Assembly: GCA_037043455.1 (NCBI GenBank)
Contig: JAWPHD010001267.1
Span: forward strand, 248,001-312,000
DNA from: Cyrtodaria siliqua
Lineage: Eukaryota; Mollusca; Bivalvia; Adapedonta; Hiatellidae
Direction of reading: 5' to 3'
Length of the DNA stretch: 64,000 nucleotides
The notes below the pieces were generated by a model. It did not search any database, was not told the origin of the DNA, and saw nothing but the letters and a program-made list of their open reading frames with translations. The number at the start of each line of letters is the position of its first letter. Within the stretch, counting starts at the first letter, position 1. Made by a program: the position numbers and the translations under genes. Shown piece after piece: positions 43,218-55,711 of this stretch.

Positions 43218-43860
43218 TTAAAAATGTTATTTACAAAATACGATAATACCGTGCGTAATAAATAACAAGAAAAGTCATAGTATACAATATATACTATGAC
43301 GACGAGCGGCAATAAGAATGAAAATTATAGAATATATTTGTTTTAATTCATTGCATTGGAATTAGAGCATCATGTGTGGTTTGTTTGTGTAAAATTAATA
43401 GCGAGTTCTATTTGGTGTAGGAACAAAATGGAAAAGCGAAATAAAGATTGAAAGTTTTTTATTTGAAACTAAACTAAATTTAAGTGCTTTGCTATAACCA
43501 AGAAAGTGCTATATTCGCTATTTTTATATTAAGCAAAGACTGGAGGAGCTGGACAAAAAGGACCGTCGTTAAAACCGACAATTCGCTATAGGTGATTTCG
43601 GCTATAAATATGTATTCCGGCTATATTATATATTCTTTTGACTATAAATAATGTTTTTAAAGCACAATTATATAACAAGAAATCCGTGGATTCACATGTC
43701 TCGCCTTACGGGGGCTGGACTTAAAAATAAAAAGGTCAATGATGCTTAAATGAAAGTTTGTAAACATTTTAATAAATAAAAACAATCGAGTTTGCCGTTT
43801 GCTGAGATGACATTTAAGTGCATTTGTTTTAAAAACAAAATGCCATTCTATTAAAAACAA
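43218..43860. other. Non-coding spacer
   Basis: AT-rich. The 70-codon minus frame (43657-43869) has no recognisable feature. Confidence 0.5.
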
Positions 43861-44990
43861 GAGGCACAAGAAGGCCTGTGGATGCTCTACTGGCTAAAAC
43901 GAATCTTATATCAAGGGTTGTCGACATAAAATTCCCATCAGTAGTTTTTTTAAAACATTGCAAAAACAACAGAGATAGGATGGCCCTAGATCGCTCACCT
44001 GGTAATCATGGGCAATAAGTCTGCTGTGTCTAGTCTGGCATGGGCATTTTTTAATTTGTCCCACTTTCTTCTATAAATGAAATTTCATAAAAATGTGGGG
44101 TGGGGGGTGGGTGGAGGGGGGCGGGAGTTATATTAACATTCTCAACAAATATGGTAAATATATGATAAAAAATGAAGTAACTAAAGATTTAACAAAGGAA
44201 AATACAATTTAGCATTTTTCAACAAATCAAGGGCCATAACCTGTCCTTACTAACTAGATCAAGCTGGTTTTCGAACTTGTCCTAGATTTCATTGATATAC
44301 CATGCTTTGCACAACAAGACATTATACTGAGGCTTCCTGCCAAATTTTATAGAAATCCAACAAGCCGTTTAGGAGGAGTAGCGCCGACAAGAAATTTAAA
44401 GTAAAAATGTCAATGTGCGATAACTCCGTCATAAATCAGCAAACTGGAACAAAAGCGCGATATGCACAACTAGACATCTACCGATACGTCCTGCCACGTT
44501 TCGTTGAAATCCAAAAAGGCGTTTAGGAGGAGTAACGCCGACAAGAAATTTAAAAAAAAATGTCCAGGGGCCGTAACTCCATCAAAAATCAACGAACCGG
44601 GAAAAAAAATGCAATAGGCACAGCAATGCTTCCTGCTAACACGGCGTTAACACCAAAAAAAATAATTTAAAAAATAATAATGAAATAAAAAAAAAGTTTG
44701 TTTTTTTTGTTTTTTTTTATATATATATACTACTAATAAAAGGCAAAACATCTGGTAAAGTTTGGTAAAGATCAGATGAAAAATGAAAGCCCTATTGTAT
44801 TAACGAGGCAAAATATAGCATTGTTTTCGAACTTTTGCGAGCTTTCATTGATATTAACAATCTGGTAAAGTTTGGTAAAGATCGGATGAAAAATGAAGGC
44901 CTTTGGCCAGTAGAGCTAAAAATCATCAGCTCCAAAAAGTAGGTCAAGGTCATAGATGAAATCCAGGCATCCAAAAAAAAGATGCACTAC
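43861..44990. repeat. Dispersed bivalve-type repeats with short tandem duplications
   Basis: Contains GGATGGCCCTAGATCGCTCA, a G-tract (44096-44126), and two copies of GTTTAGGAGGAGTARCGCCG 153 bp apart (44367, 44520). Two copies of CTGGTAAAGTTTGGTAAAGA lie 110 bp apart (44750, 44861). I know similar sequences as interspersed repeats of bivalves. No gene. Confidence 0.65.
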
Positions 44991-45114
44991 CTAAGACACA
45001 ACTATGTCAAAATAGAATATGTTTTCTTCCAAAGATTAAGCTATAAATTAGGTTTAAAACATCTAGTGCATAATTCTAGTTCATGAGAAAGTGATGTAAA
45101 TGTAACAATTAAAG

Positions 45115-45696
45115 TTATCTGCCCTTTGCTTGGATGGTGAAGGTCACATCCACATTTGCTTTGTCACGTTGCAATGTACCACTCAAGATACTAGACAAGA
45201 GCTGCATTGTTTCAGAAATTTCATCTGCACTTTTTGTCACATTCTCCTGACTACTGACTTTTCCTATTGTTACTGTTTCAGCTGCGTCTGTGGTGGCATG
45301 TCCAAATTGTAACGTTTTCTTAGACTTTAATGTTCTGATTGGTGAACATTCTTGCACGCACATGCTTAGTCCTTGTTGAATTTTAACAGGAGTCACAATA
45401 ACATCGTCCAAAATAGAATCGGCCATGAAGTCGTTGATTTTTACTGGCGATTACGACAATTTCGTTGCCGTGTATATCTTTGTCAAGGAAGAGTGACTAC
45501 TAGGTGATGTCGTTAACCTTGCTTTGACAATAGGGGATTTTGAATATATGATTGGCCGTTTAAACCGTATAGGTGTAGATCTTATACAAGGCCGTTTATA
45601 GTTTTTAGTTGGAGATACTACATTTACTATTTTGGATCGGTTCCGGCCTTTCCTACCATACAACGTTAGGGAAGTTTTCTTCCTATATCTCGGCAT
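45115..45696 (-). pseudogene. Broken ORF of unknown family (one in-frame TAA)
   Basis: Two minus-strand frames (45696-45451, 81 codons; 45426-45115, 103 codons) are in the same phase, separated by a single TAA at 45451-45453. Together they form a 193-codon frame. The N-terminal part is very basic and Ser/Thr/Pro-rich (MPRYRKKTSLTLYGRKGRNR, then KRPIIYSKSPIVK). The C-terminal part is acidic to neutral and helix-prone (DEISETMQLLSSILSGTLQR). PVKI occurs in both halves. It could be a gene with a recent nonsense mutation, an exon, or chance. I recognise no family. Confidence 0.4.
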
Positions 45697-46354
45697 TGTT
45701 ACAGTTTCTCTGAAAAATATTATTAGATACTTTGGATCAGCTTTTGTTCTTTATTTTAACATAGTAGAGTCAGGAATGCATTTTTTCGTCCAATTACTTG
45801 GCCTCATCAGGGAACCAAAATTGCATAAAGTTACAGTCATGTGCCAAAATCTGCATAAACCTGTTTTTTTCGGCCATAAATGCCTCCCCAAAACTTCATG
45901 AAGGAAAATAAGACTGATTATGTATTTTCTATACGAATTCCACGCTTAAACCATGTATAAACAATGTATTTTCTTTTAAAATGCGAAAAAAAGGCACGGC
46001 AAGGACAGATTCAACTTTGTAAACAAAGACATTCTCAAACTGTACATGGAATGACTTTTTAAATCCGCTAGCTAGGACATTGAAATAAAAAACCGAGTGA
46101 ATCGGAGATACAGTAGCCCCTTATTAACACAATCATTTAACAAATAAATCATATGATATGCGCCTACCTGTCAAAATTGCTTCCGACAATAACGAAAATC
46201 ATCCAAAAATCGCCATTTTGTCACATCAGAAACATTTTCTCCACTTAAAGCTCGTCATGAGCAGGTTTACGTCCTCCCCCTGTATATGTGTATATCAAAA
46301 TGAACGAGCTGTATTTATTTCCCTTGTATACATTAAATAGTTGAATGCTGGCAT
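45697..46354. other. Non-coding spacer
   Basis: Short open frames only. No repeat or RNA was recognised. The LINE begins at its right edge without a visible 5' end. Confidence 0.5.
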
Positions 46355-49258
46355 TTGTACATTCATCCAAGATTTTCCCAAGATATTGGTCATGTTAATA
46401 AAAATGGAATAGACTTTTTAGATTTGTGTAAGCAAACTGGTCTACGAATTTTAAATGGACGGATAGGTAACGATGCAGGAATAGGAAAGTACACATTTGT
46501 AGGTCATAGAGGATGTAGTCTTGTTGATTATATTGTTGTTTCCGAGTCTTTATATCCATATTTTACGGATTTTGATGTACACGATCCTAACCCTTTGTCG
46601 GACCATTGTTTAATTGAGTGTGTTTTTGAAAATAAAATCAGCTCCGAAAACCAATCCACGAATGAAAATGATGATTATGTAATTTTGGATAAAAAGTATG
46701 TTTGGAATAGCGACCGAAAACACGATTATGTAAATGCTCTAAATAGTGATGTTTTTATAGCAGAACTAAACATTTTAACTCAAAATACTGATTTATGTTC
46801 CAACATGCATGATATTGAAAATAATTTACACTTATTTTCAGACATTATGAACAACATTACTGATCCTTTGTTTAAAAAGAAAATACCAAATGGAAAAGTT
46901 AAAGGGAATACACAGTCGGTTAAAAATGAGTGGTTTAATGAATCTTGTCTTGAAAAACGAAATAGATTTCATTATTGTTTAAATAAATTTAGTAATGCTA
47001 AAACTGATGAAAATAGAGCTATATTAGTTAAATCTCGTTCTGAATACAAATCACTGATGCAAAAATGTCGTAGAAAACATATCAATGAACAAACTAGAAT
47101 GTTAGACTCCTACAGAAATAAAAATGCAAAATTATACTGGAACATGTTAAAGGAAGCTTCTCATGTAAAGAGCCCAAATATAACTCTGTCTTCATTTGAA
47201 CACTATTTTAAATCTGTTAACAATCCGGATGATCACTTCTTCAATCCGGATGATGATGTACTTTATTTTAATGAACGATTTGTTGATGGTGAATTTCAAA
47301 CTATGTTCGATGAATTAGATGAGAATATCAGAAATGATGAAATAGTAAAGGCGGTTAACCAACTTAAAACTGGCAAGAGCCCCGGACCTGACTATTTGTT
47401 AAACGAGTATTTTATTAATGGCATGGATATTTTATTACCATATGTGTCAGCTTTATTCAATAATATTTTAAAAACAGGTATATTCCCGGAGTCTTGGTCG
47501 GAAGGTTTTATAATCCCACTACATAAAAAGGGTTCTATTAATAGTACTGATAACTATAGAGGGATTACCTTATTGAGTATTTTAGGCAAGTTATTTACTC
47601 GCGTTTTAAATAATAGATTAAACAATTGGGCAGAATGTTACAACGTATATATTGAGGCACAAGCAGGATTTAGAAGTGGCATGAGCACAACTGATAATAT
47701 TTTTGTTTTACATGGTTTAATTACACACATGATTAATGTAGGAAAGAAAATGTACTGCAGTTTTATAGATTTTAGCAAAGCTTTTGATTATGTAGAAAGA
47801 AATAGCCTATGGTCCAAACTAATAAAACTAGGTATAAGAGGTAAAATGTTAACTGTTATCAGAAGCATTTACGAAAGCTTAAAGTCACGAGTCAAATATA
47901 ATAACATGTTAAGTAACGAATTTTCATGTATGCTCGGTGTGCGTCAAGGAGAATGTTTGTCCCCGTTTCTTTTTGCTATGTTTTTAAATGATATAGAAGA
48001 ACATTTTATGTTAAATGGATTTGATGGCGTTGATATGTATAAGACGAAAATTTTCATTTTGCTTTACGCTGATGATATAGTTATTTTTTCTGAAACACCT
48101 GAAGGTCTTCAAAAGGGTCTTGATATATTATGTGATTATTGTCAGAGATGGAAACTAAAAGTTAATGTTAATAAAACCAAAGCAATTATTTTTAGAAAAG
48201 CGGGAATGTTACCCAGAAATTTAAATTTTGTTTTAATGGTGTGAATCTAGAAATAGTCGAAACGTTTTCATACCTTGGCATAGTTTTTTTCACAAGGTGG
48301 ATCTTTTAGCGAAACACAAATTACCTTAGCTGGTAAAGCACAGAAGGCTATTTTTAAACTAAGCAAACTTTTGATGAAATTTTCAGATATTTCGATTAAA
48401 AATAGATTGGAGCTTTTTGACAAACTTATTTTACCTATATTAACCTATTCTTGTGAAGTTTGGGGCTTTCATAATTCTCAGAATATTGAACGTATTCATA
48501 CATTATATTGTGAACATATTTTACGAATTAAACGTTCTACCCAAAATGATTTTGTGTACGGTGTCCTGGGTAGATTTATGACAAGCATTAGATATTATAG
48601 AATAATCAAGTATTTGTTTAAAATTGTACAAAGGAAAGATACTAAGTATTGTAAATGTGTATATAACATGTTAATGCGTGATAGTGAACAATACCCAAAT
48701 AAAGTGTCATGGGTTACTCTCGTCCATAAGCTGTTGTCCTCAATTGGTTTTCATTATGTATGGCTCGCTCAGGGTGTAGGAAATGTTGAAACTTTCCTTT
48801 ATACTTTTAAGCAACGCCGTTATGATAATGATTTTCAGCTTTGGCATGAACGTGTAGAAAATTCATCCAGAGCGTTATTTTTCAGAGAAATAGTATCTTT
48901 TAACTACCAGTTCTTTCTTCAATGTGTAAATATTCCAAAATTTAGAATTGCAATGACTGATTAATTGTTTCATCGCATAGTCTAAAAATTGAATCAGGTA
49001 GATGGCACAGACCACATAGTATTCCCCGTGACGAAAAAAAATGTATTACGTGTAGTAAGCTTGAAGATGAGTATCATTTTATTTTAGAATGTTCTTTATT
49101 TAAAGAAAAACGTAAACTACTCATAAAAAGGTATTTCTGGACAAGACCAAGTATGTTTAAGCTAAAACAGCTATTTAGTAGCGAAAATGAAAATGTCATC
49201 AGAAATTTAAGTGTGTATATCTTCAAATGTTTTGAAGTAAAGAAACAGATTATTTAAC
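46355..49258 (+). mobile_element. 5'-truncated non-LTR retrotransposon (LINE)
   Basis: ORF2-like sequence with the end of an APE endonuclease domain (VDYIVVSESLYPYFTDFD...LSDHCLIE), then reverse transcriptase with LKTGKSPGPDYL, FIIPLHKKGS, a FIDFSKAFDYV palm motif and LLYADDIVIF. The C-terminal region has a CxxC...H...C-like knuckle (KCITCSKLEDEYHFILEC). There are frame breaks near 48.23 and 48.29 kb and a TAA at 48962-48964. The endonuclease N-terminus is missing. No poly-A tail or target duplication was found by eye. Inactive. Confidence 0.92.
46355..49258 (+). pseudogene. LINE endonuclease/reverse transcriptase ORF, disrupted
   Basis: Three open pieces: 46355-48244 (629 codons: endonuclease end and RT fingers-palm, catalytic YADD at about 48.07 kb), 48371-48964 (thumb and connection region, FDKLILPILTYSCEVWGFHN), and 48965-49258 (zinc-knuckle end). 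The piece between 48245 and 48370 is readable in other frames, indicating two small indels. The TAA at 48962-48964 is in frame with the last piece, so a single nonsense mutation separates them. An RNA-binding ORF1 is not present. Confidence 0.88.
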
Positions 49259-51461
49259 CATATAATGAAAATCTTCTTAATCCATATTTGACATCCAATT
49301 AATGTAACTTTGTTTTATATATCATATATGCATGTTATTTAAGTCGTATATAATTGTAAATATGTAGGTAATTACATTTCCAACTTTAAAGTGTTATAAC
49401 TACAGTTGTTTTTATATTAAACTTATTTTGAATGGTGTCATTAGTTTGCAAATATAGCTAACATAAATACTATTTACAGCCGTTAATTACCCATGCGGTG
49501 CCGTACGGATGCAGTGAGCGCGCTAGGTATGGACAGACCAAATAACCAATTCTGCTACATTTGTGGGGCACTACCACCTTGGGATTGTTATATTAATTAT
49601 GTTCGAAATGTTTGCAATACGTTGTAACATCACAACAGTATCACCTTCTCCGTTATTTCTATTAATTAGGAATACAAATAATATAATATATTTATAGCAG
49701 AAAAATGTTAAAGATGAAATTTGTCCTAAATCAACAAATCCGTTGTTGATATGTTTTTAATTATTAAATATCATTATAAATAAGATGTTCACTATGCTAT
49801 TGATGTATGTTTAGTGAAAATATGTTTTTAAAGATAAAACCGAAAAGGCGAACAGGCATTGCTAAAAAATCGAAAAAAATCTAAGGGGAAAAACTCTTGC
49901 ACGAATTACTGGAAATGACGTCATTGGGAACAAACTATTTTTTGTTTACATTGGGACTGAACGCAAAACAGTATACCTTGTGTGAAACTGTGACAATTAA
50001 GCGATGTCAGAGGAAATGCCCGTGATACAACGGTTACACCATGTGCAACCTTTAGGTTTGGAGCCAGAATACGTGTCTGAGGACGAAAATACATCGGATT
50101 CATCAACTGATGATGAAGTCGTACGCGGTGCAGGTGCAAATTGAGAGCTTGTAAAGACTATCGTGTCATGTCATTCGTTACGTTCAGTGGTTCATTACAC
50201 TATTCACTAATCTAACAAAATAGCGTATTTATACACTTACAGCAACAACAAACAAAAAAACAACGTAAACATTGTTTTCATCGAAATCTGACAGTAAGTC
50301 ACCCGCAACACTGCACTATCTTGGTACATACACAATAACCGCGAAATGTAGTATATTCCGAATGAATGGACCTGGTCTATACCTATACATTAATACATGG
50401 ATATATGTATGTGACTCTATGGTAATACGAGCGTCAGATTTTTTTGGCCGATAAGTAGACATGGAACAAATATATTTATTAGATATTATCCATAATTGAT
50501 AAAAAAAATGAATAAAAACAATAATAAATGAAACAGCATATAAATTCGGCGCCATAATTTCTATAGTATTATATATTTGCCATAAGTCGCCATCAACACC
50601 AAACACTCTAGAAGCGGTGTTTGCAATATGACACGCTCTCTAGTTTCCAATACAGACTAATAAAATATTGCGGTGCACTATTGAAGTGCAGCCTAATTTG
50701 GGTACATACGTCGGTATATCACAAAAGCGCGCACCATTTAGGGAAACCTAGTTTTATGATATATTTCCTGTTTATTGCAATTACTTGAGCGGTGTAATAC
50801 CGCCGAGGGCAGACGCGTGTTGCACAATACAGATATATCACATGATATTTGTCGCGCATAAAGAGAGAAAAATACTATGATTTAAATAATATAGCCAAAT
50901 GTATTATGAGAACGATATAGACAGTTAGTAAGTATACTTACTCATGTATACTTACTCCTGATATACAGATCGAAAACAGACCAAATATATCAAATTACCA
51001 TAATATAAAGTATATTATTCTATTATACTTGTTTTACTTATTGCACGAGCTAAGAGGCGTTATTGTTGTTGCTTTGCCATAAAAAATTACTGAATTAATA
51101 TAAAAGCTAGTAATATTATTCATTTTCTGCCTTGTAATAAATATCCATGAAACATTTTGTATTTTTTTTTAAATCCATTAGACCTATATATGTTGATAAT
51201 ATATATCTATAACACTATTGGCAGAAGAGGGTGTATAATTAAAATTATTAAAATTAAAATTTGGAAACAAAGACACAGTGTTTATTTCACCGGATTCATT
51301 TAAATGTATATTCTGAACGTTCTTAGCAATCTTTTAAAAAAAGACGGCTACATAATATTAGCGCCGTCAACTCTTCATTGATTCACGTAAAGACGCATGC
51401 TTCTAATTCAACAGCTAAACATTCACGGTGTATATAAAGATCTAAGACTATACACCTTTCT
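49259..51461. other. LINE 3' flank and non-coding region
   Basis: No supported gene. 49.26-49.45 kb may include LINE 3' UTR. Open frames at 49921-50139 and 50272-50606 have no recognisable domains. TATACTTACTC is repeated at about 50930-50960. Confidence 0.5.
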
Positions 51462-51797
51462 TCATTTTATCATACGTATACCCGATGAGGTGCTAAGATA
51501 ATTGAACATAAATTTCAATCTTACTTCATGTATGAATTTCTTCAACGCCGGTCGAATAGGCGAATACAACTTGCTTGGAGACGGCGGGGTTATGCACTTC
51601 TCAATGTTTGCTACAAACTCGCGCGTCTTTCGTAGGTTCCCACTTTCTCGACGAGTCGGGCGATTTTCTTCGGTAACGTCTACCCACACTTCAAATCTTA
51701 ATATATCATTATCTCGATTAGGGAAACGAAAAAAACTTAGGTTATTATCTTGTCCTTCTTTATGCAAACTTTTTCACCCAGCAACAACACACGGCAT
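51462..51797 (-). pseudogene. THAP-like DNA-binding domain relic
   Basis: From an ATG at 51797 the frame reads MPCVVAG, then TGA at 51774-51776, then KSLHKEG...LSFFRFPNRD...RFEVWVDVTEENRP. THAP zinc fingers begin MPxxC-x4-C and have an H/FxFP segment followed by a conserved Trp. Here the TGA falls exactly at the second zinc Cys position (C-x4-stop), consistent with TGT/TGC to TGA. The later C-x2-H ligand pair is not evident. So it is either a decayed THAP exon of a gene or P-like transposon, or a chance resemblance. Confidence 0.4.
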
Positions 51798-51829
51798 TTT
51801 TAACAAGTACCATAAAACGTATACATAGA

Positions 51830-53510
51830 CAATACTATACAACTCAATGCGACACCGCGAATCGTTTGGTACCAATGACGTCACAGGATCACGTGTCACT
51901 TACCTGTCTTCAAAAAGGGCGAAACTCGAAGCGTGTGCGCTATGGGATAAAATTGGCTACTGTGAGAAAACGGGACAACCAATAAGTGTAAGATTTGAAA
52001 ATATTGTATATTATATACGTATATTTCCGAATATATACTCAAAATACACGCTATATTTCACCTAAATACTTAGAACTGTAAATGTGTTTATTGCTATGTC
52101 ATATGTTCTATGTATATATGCATTTGTAGTATCTCACGGGCCTATGGCCTATTGATTTATGAATAAAATCTTCTTCTACATTTTAAAGTGATTAACCGCA
52201 GATCTTATAACTTTATTCAGAGGTTATTAAGTATGTGGTTTAACATTCTTTATGTTAACATTTGTAAAAATGATGAGACTCAAATAAACACTTCCAGTGT
52301 AAAAACCGATACATTCTCAAAAAAACATAAGAATATCTACGCTTTAAAACATACTAAAAGAACAAGGCAAACATCAAATTCCTGTATACTTAACTAAATT
52401 AAATCAATTAACAAAAACGCCGGTAAGCTTGTAAACTTATAAAAAAGCAGGTAATTACCGGCTCAAACGCCGAGAAATGGCAGGCCTATAATGATAAAGG
52501 GCGTTAAACAAACAAACATTCTGAATCAGATAATACATGTATTAGACGTAAATATATTAAAAATGACTTTAATTAACTTATATTAACTCAAATATATTAT
52601 AAATGACTTTAGTTAGTACATACACGGGTTTTAACCATGTTCTGTTTCAGATGATATAGTTTTTATTGCAATAACAAAAGCAGCTACTTATTGGGTGCCC
52701 TATTGGATAAAACGTGAGGTTCCTTGTTGTCCGCGTAGTTGTGCAAATTAGGTGCCTTTGAACATATTACGTACCTCTAAATGAACCGATATTTCATCAT
52801 TATACAACCGTGAAACACTTCATGTTTACTTATATCGCAACTATGGATGCTAATGTATCTATCCTCGCGTACACAGGCATACAAAATGGCATAAATAATG
52901 TAAAAATGTTTGTTTAGTATTGTCAATACTGAAATCCGTACAGCAGTGCACCATTTCAAATGCTTATTTTGCGAAAATGACTTACTTTTTCTACTATATT
53001 TAGCTATAAAGTTAAATCTGGCATATACTAGAGTTCCGTGGTAATAAAAATGAACTGAACTTAAGGTTCTGTTGCCGGTTTTGCCCCCATTTTAAGCCAC
53101 TCATCATCTTCCAGCTCCATTTTTTATCCGAAAAAACGAGGTGCTTATCCGTTCTTATTCAGGCAACGTATATTTTATCCGTGAAAATTAGTTTTGATCA
53201 TGCACCGTGTATGTACCTAACCTAATTTTTTCAGCTGAATAACCCCCGGGTGGGGTGGGGTGGGGGGGGGGGGGGGTTCTTCTGGCCTAAAGGACGTTGG
53301 AATCTCTTGCCACGGTTTGCGGAGGTGGAAAACGCCCACTTTGTAGGCGTATGTGCGCCTAACTAAAACAAAAAGTTAAATATAAAGAAAGCTATGAAGC
53401 AAAAACATACCTGAATCGAGCTTTTTGCTTCAAAAGCTATAAAGAAACTTATAAAATAAAAATAAACATTTTTTTTTCTTTTTCTTTTCAGGACTCGGTA
53501 GTCAATGATG
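51830..53510. other. Non-coding region with LINE/SINE-like 3' ends and G tract
   Basis: GGCCTATGGCCTATTGATTT then ATGAATAAAATC at 52139-52170 resembles a bivalve non-LTR 3' end. GGGCGTTAAACAAACAAAC at about 52499-52517 resembles a SINE tail. A pure G tract lies at 53250-53276. No gene is supported. Confidence 0.45.
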
Positions 53511-53571
53511 AATATGTTACACCTCTTTCCATATCACACCTGATAGATCTATAAATAGTTCAAAAAATGTT

Positions 53572-53607
<36 letters not shown>

Positions 53608-53746
53608 AGTTCAATGATAAATAAATTACAACTCTCCTTTTTCCTCATCACACCATCCCCCGAACAATATACGGACCTCGGTATTGATATTGAATTCTCG
53701 AGATGATATCAGGTGTGATATGGGTAAAGGAGAGTGACAATTTATA
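53511..53746. repeat. Inverted repeat around a GT microsatellite
   Basis: CATATCACACCTGA at about 53531-53544 has an exact reverse complement (TCAGGTGTGATATG) at about 53708-53721. The arms continue imperfectly (CTCTTTCC / AGGAGAG). A third related segment (ACTCTCCTTTTTCCTCATCA) lies between them. A (GT)n run occupies about 53574-53605. Confidence 0.6.
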
Positions 53747-53776
53747 CGTATAAACCTTCTTCTTTTTTATTCACAG

Positions 53777-54705
53777 AAATGGCTAAAAGGAAGACAAACC
53801 TAAATCTGTGCAGGAGGAGAAAACGAGCTATGGGTGATAAAATCAGAAAAATCCAAACACCCCTTGTATCACCCATTGTATCTAACTTACACTAGTGGCC
53901 AACGCAACAGAAGCAAACACCAAAAAAGCTAACGACTGTCGCAAAGAGAAGTGTGTCTCTACTTTCAAGACTTTCACCGTTTCGTTCTCCAATTCATAAA
54001 AAAATAGACTTATTTCACCATCACCAATTAGAATCAACACACACATAGGACATCAACCTAAAGTGTCTAAGACTCTATTCCAAAATAATCAAACTAAACT
54101 GTCTTCGTCTAATAATGAAAATGAACATGAAAAAGAATACACTGAGGCAGACAAACTACCACTTCTGAACGAAGATGATGTTGAATATGTAGACGCATTT
54201 ATCCAGCACCCACAAACGTGCAATACCTTATTTCAAAATACATGTACACAAACTAAACTGTCCGACGATTTGGATGAAAGCGAACACTATATAGCAGACA
54301 AACTACCATTTCTGGATGAAAACGATGTGAACGCATTTGAACCTCACACACATACGAATAACACTTTCGAGAATATTGATTTGTTAGAAGATTCCGCCCA
54401 GGAAATCGCTAAATTGCTCCCGAAAGTATTGGCAAGGTTTCGAGATGCTGTAATAGAACCAAGTGTATTGCAAGATTTTTGTGAAGAGGTCGTCGAAGAT
54501 CGATTTCCATCACACAATATTGTGTTTCTGCTATGGATTGAGGTCATTAAATGGTATAAACAAGACAATTCTTCGACAATGCGTTACATGGACCAAACCA
54601 AGAAGTTTTGGAAGTTAGGGTGGCGCCATTTTGGTGGAAAGTTTGTTCGTTTCATGAGTGGGTTTAAGAATACATCTGACATATTATCAGGGGAAAGCAA
54701 AAGAG
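53777..54705 (+). pseudogene. Candidate exon of an unknown host gene or element, partly broken
   Basis: After an acceptor-like TTTTATTCACAG comes ATGGCTAAAAGGAAG and a basic stretch, then frame breaks. The open part from about 54063 (to 54713 if unspliced, 216 codons) looks protein-coding. It has an acidic N-terminal region with a ~45-residue internal repeat (TLFQN...TKLS...ADKLPxLxExDV twice) and an ordered C-terminal domain (DFCEEVVEDRFPSHNIVFLL, KKFWKLGWRHFGGKFVRFMS). A good splice donor (AGAG/GTATGTG, GT at 54706) ends it. I do not recognise a named family. The C-terminal part resembles domains I have seen in unannotated bivalve proteins. Confidence 0.5.
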
Positions 54706-54728
54706 GTATGTGAAAATCCTGAAAAGTA

Positions 54729-55390
54729 CCTGGATATCTTGGATTTTGGGTTTTGGAATACGGCATAAACGACCGTAAGACGTCCAATGATGGCACCGCA
54801 AAATTTATATCTGACTCTGCTGGATTACACATATGCAGCTTCATGTGTTTGTTAAGAGTTGTTTTAGTCTTCAACGATTTTTTGCAAACACATAGCTTGT
54901 GTCAACGTGTGTTTGTGCATGTCTATCTAAGTTTGATCTAAACATGAATGTCTTCTGGCAGACATTACAGTGATAGCTTTTCTCTCCAGTGTGTGTTCCC
55001 CTATGATCGCGAAGCTGTCTCACTTCCTCGAAAGACATGCCACAATCATCACATTTATATTTAAGCTGCCCTCGTTCCCTTCGTTGATGACGTTGAAGAT
55101 CTCTGTTTGTATAAAACATCTGTTTACAAGTAGTGCACTCAACCTCCTTTACTTGTGAGTGGCTTAATGTATGTCTGTTAAAGTTCCACTTGCTGAATGA
55201 TGTCAAATTACACACTTCGCATGTGTATGGCCCCTTCCCGTCATGACGAAGTTCATGTTGTCTCAGACATGACTTGCTCTTAAAGAACTCGCCACAAAAT
55301 ATAACAAGTGTGCCCTAGATCTCCCACGATTTTGTCAGTTGGTCGAAGTGTTTACAAACACTACAGCAATTCAAATAAAGTCTATGACTG
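54729..55390 (-). pseudogene. C2H2 zinc-finger array exon, degenerate
   Basis: Minus strand, at least four recognisable fingers: CEVCNLTSFSKWNFNRHTLSH, CTTCKQMFYTNRDLQRH (second His lost), CDDCGMSFEEVRQLRDHRGTH and CNVCQKTFMFRSNLDRHAQTH, the last preceded by a TGEKSYH linker. Upstream fragments (CSVCKHFDQL, a TAG, CGEFFKSKSCLRQHELRH) and a downstream finger in another frame (CVCKKSLKTKTTLNKH) show further decay. After the last finger the frame continues as NPAESDINFAVPSLDVLRSF to a donor-like CCAG/GTACTT at 54728-54729. It would be a DNA-binding factor if intact. Confidence 0.65.
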
Positions 55391-55711
55391 GATTACAAAG
55401 CTTTCACATCTGTGTCTTTGGTGCACCATGTCTTTTCCTTGAAACTTCATCAATATTTCAGTAAAGGTAAATACTCACCTCGAGTCGAGCTATTTTGACA
55501 GTTGTTTTCAAGATGGCGGATTGAATTTTCGCGGCCTACATCACTTCCTGTGACGTAGGTTGTTAGGGTTGATATATGGCTTTTTCAAGTTCAGTATATA
55601 ATATGACATAACCCGTGACATAACGGTGGTTCTCTGAGTCTCAAATGAAGCCCCGGTTTTGGATTGATCACTCAGAAATCTTTATACTGGGAGCGTTGTG
55701 AAAATAAGTTT
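55391..55711. other. Non-coding spacer
   Basis: Contains TTTTCAAGATGGCGGATTGAA, a motif shared with interspersed repeats. No gene. Confidence 0.5.

Noticed and set aside
54584..54713. Minus-strand frame continuing past the zinc fingers over the plus-strand exon
   Set aside because: Beyond the donor-like site at 54729 it is the antisense of the candidate exon.
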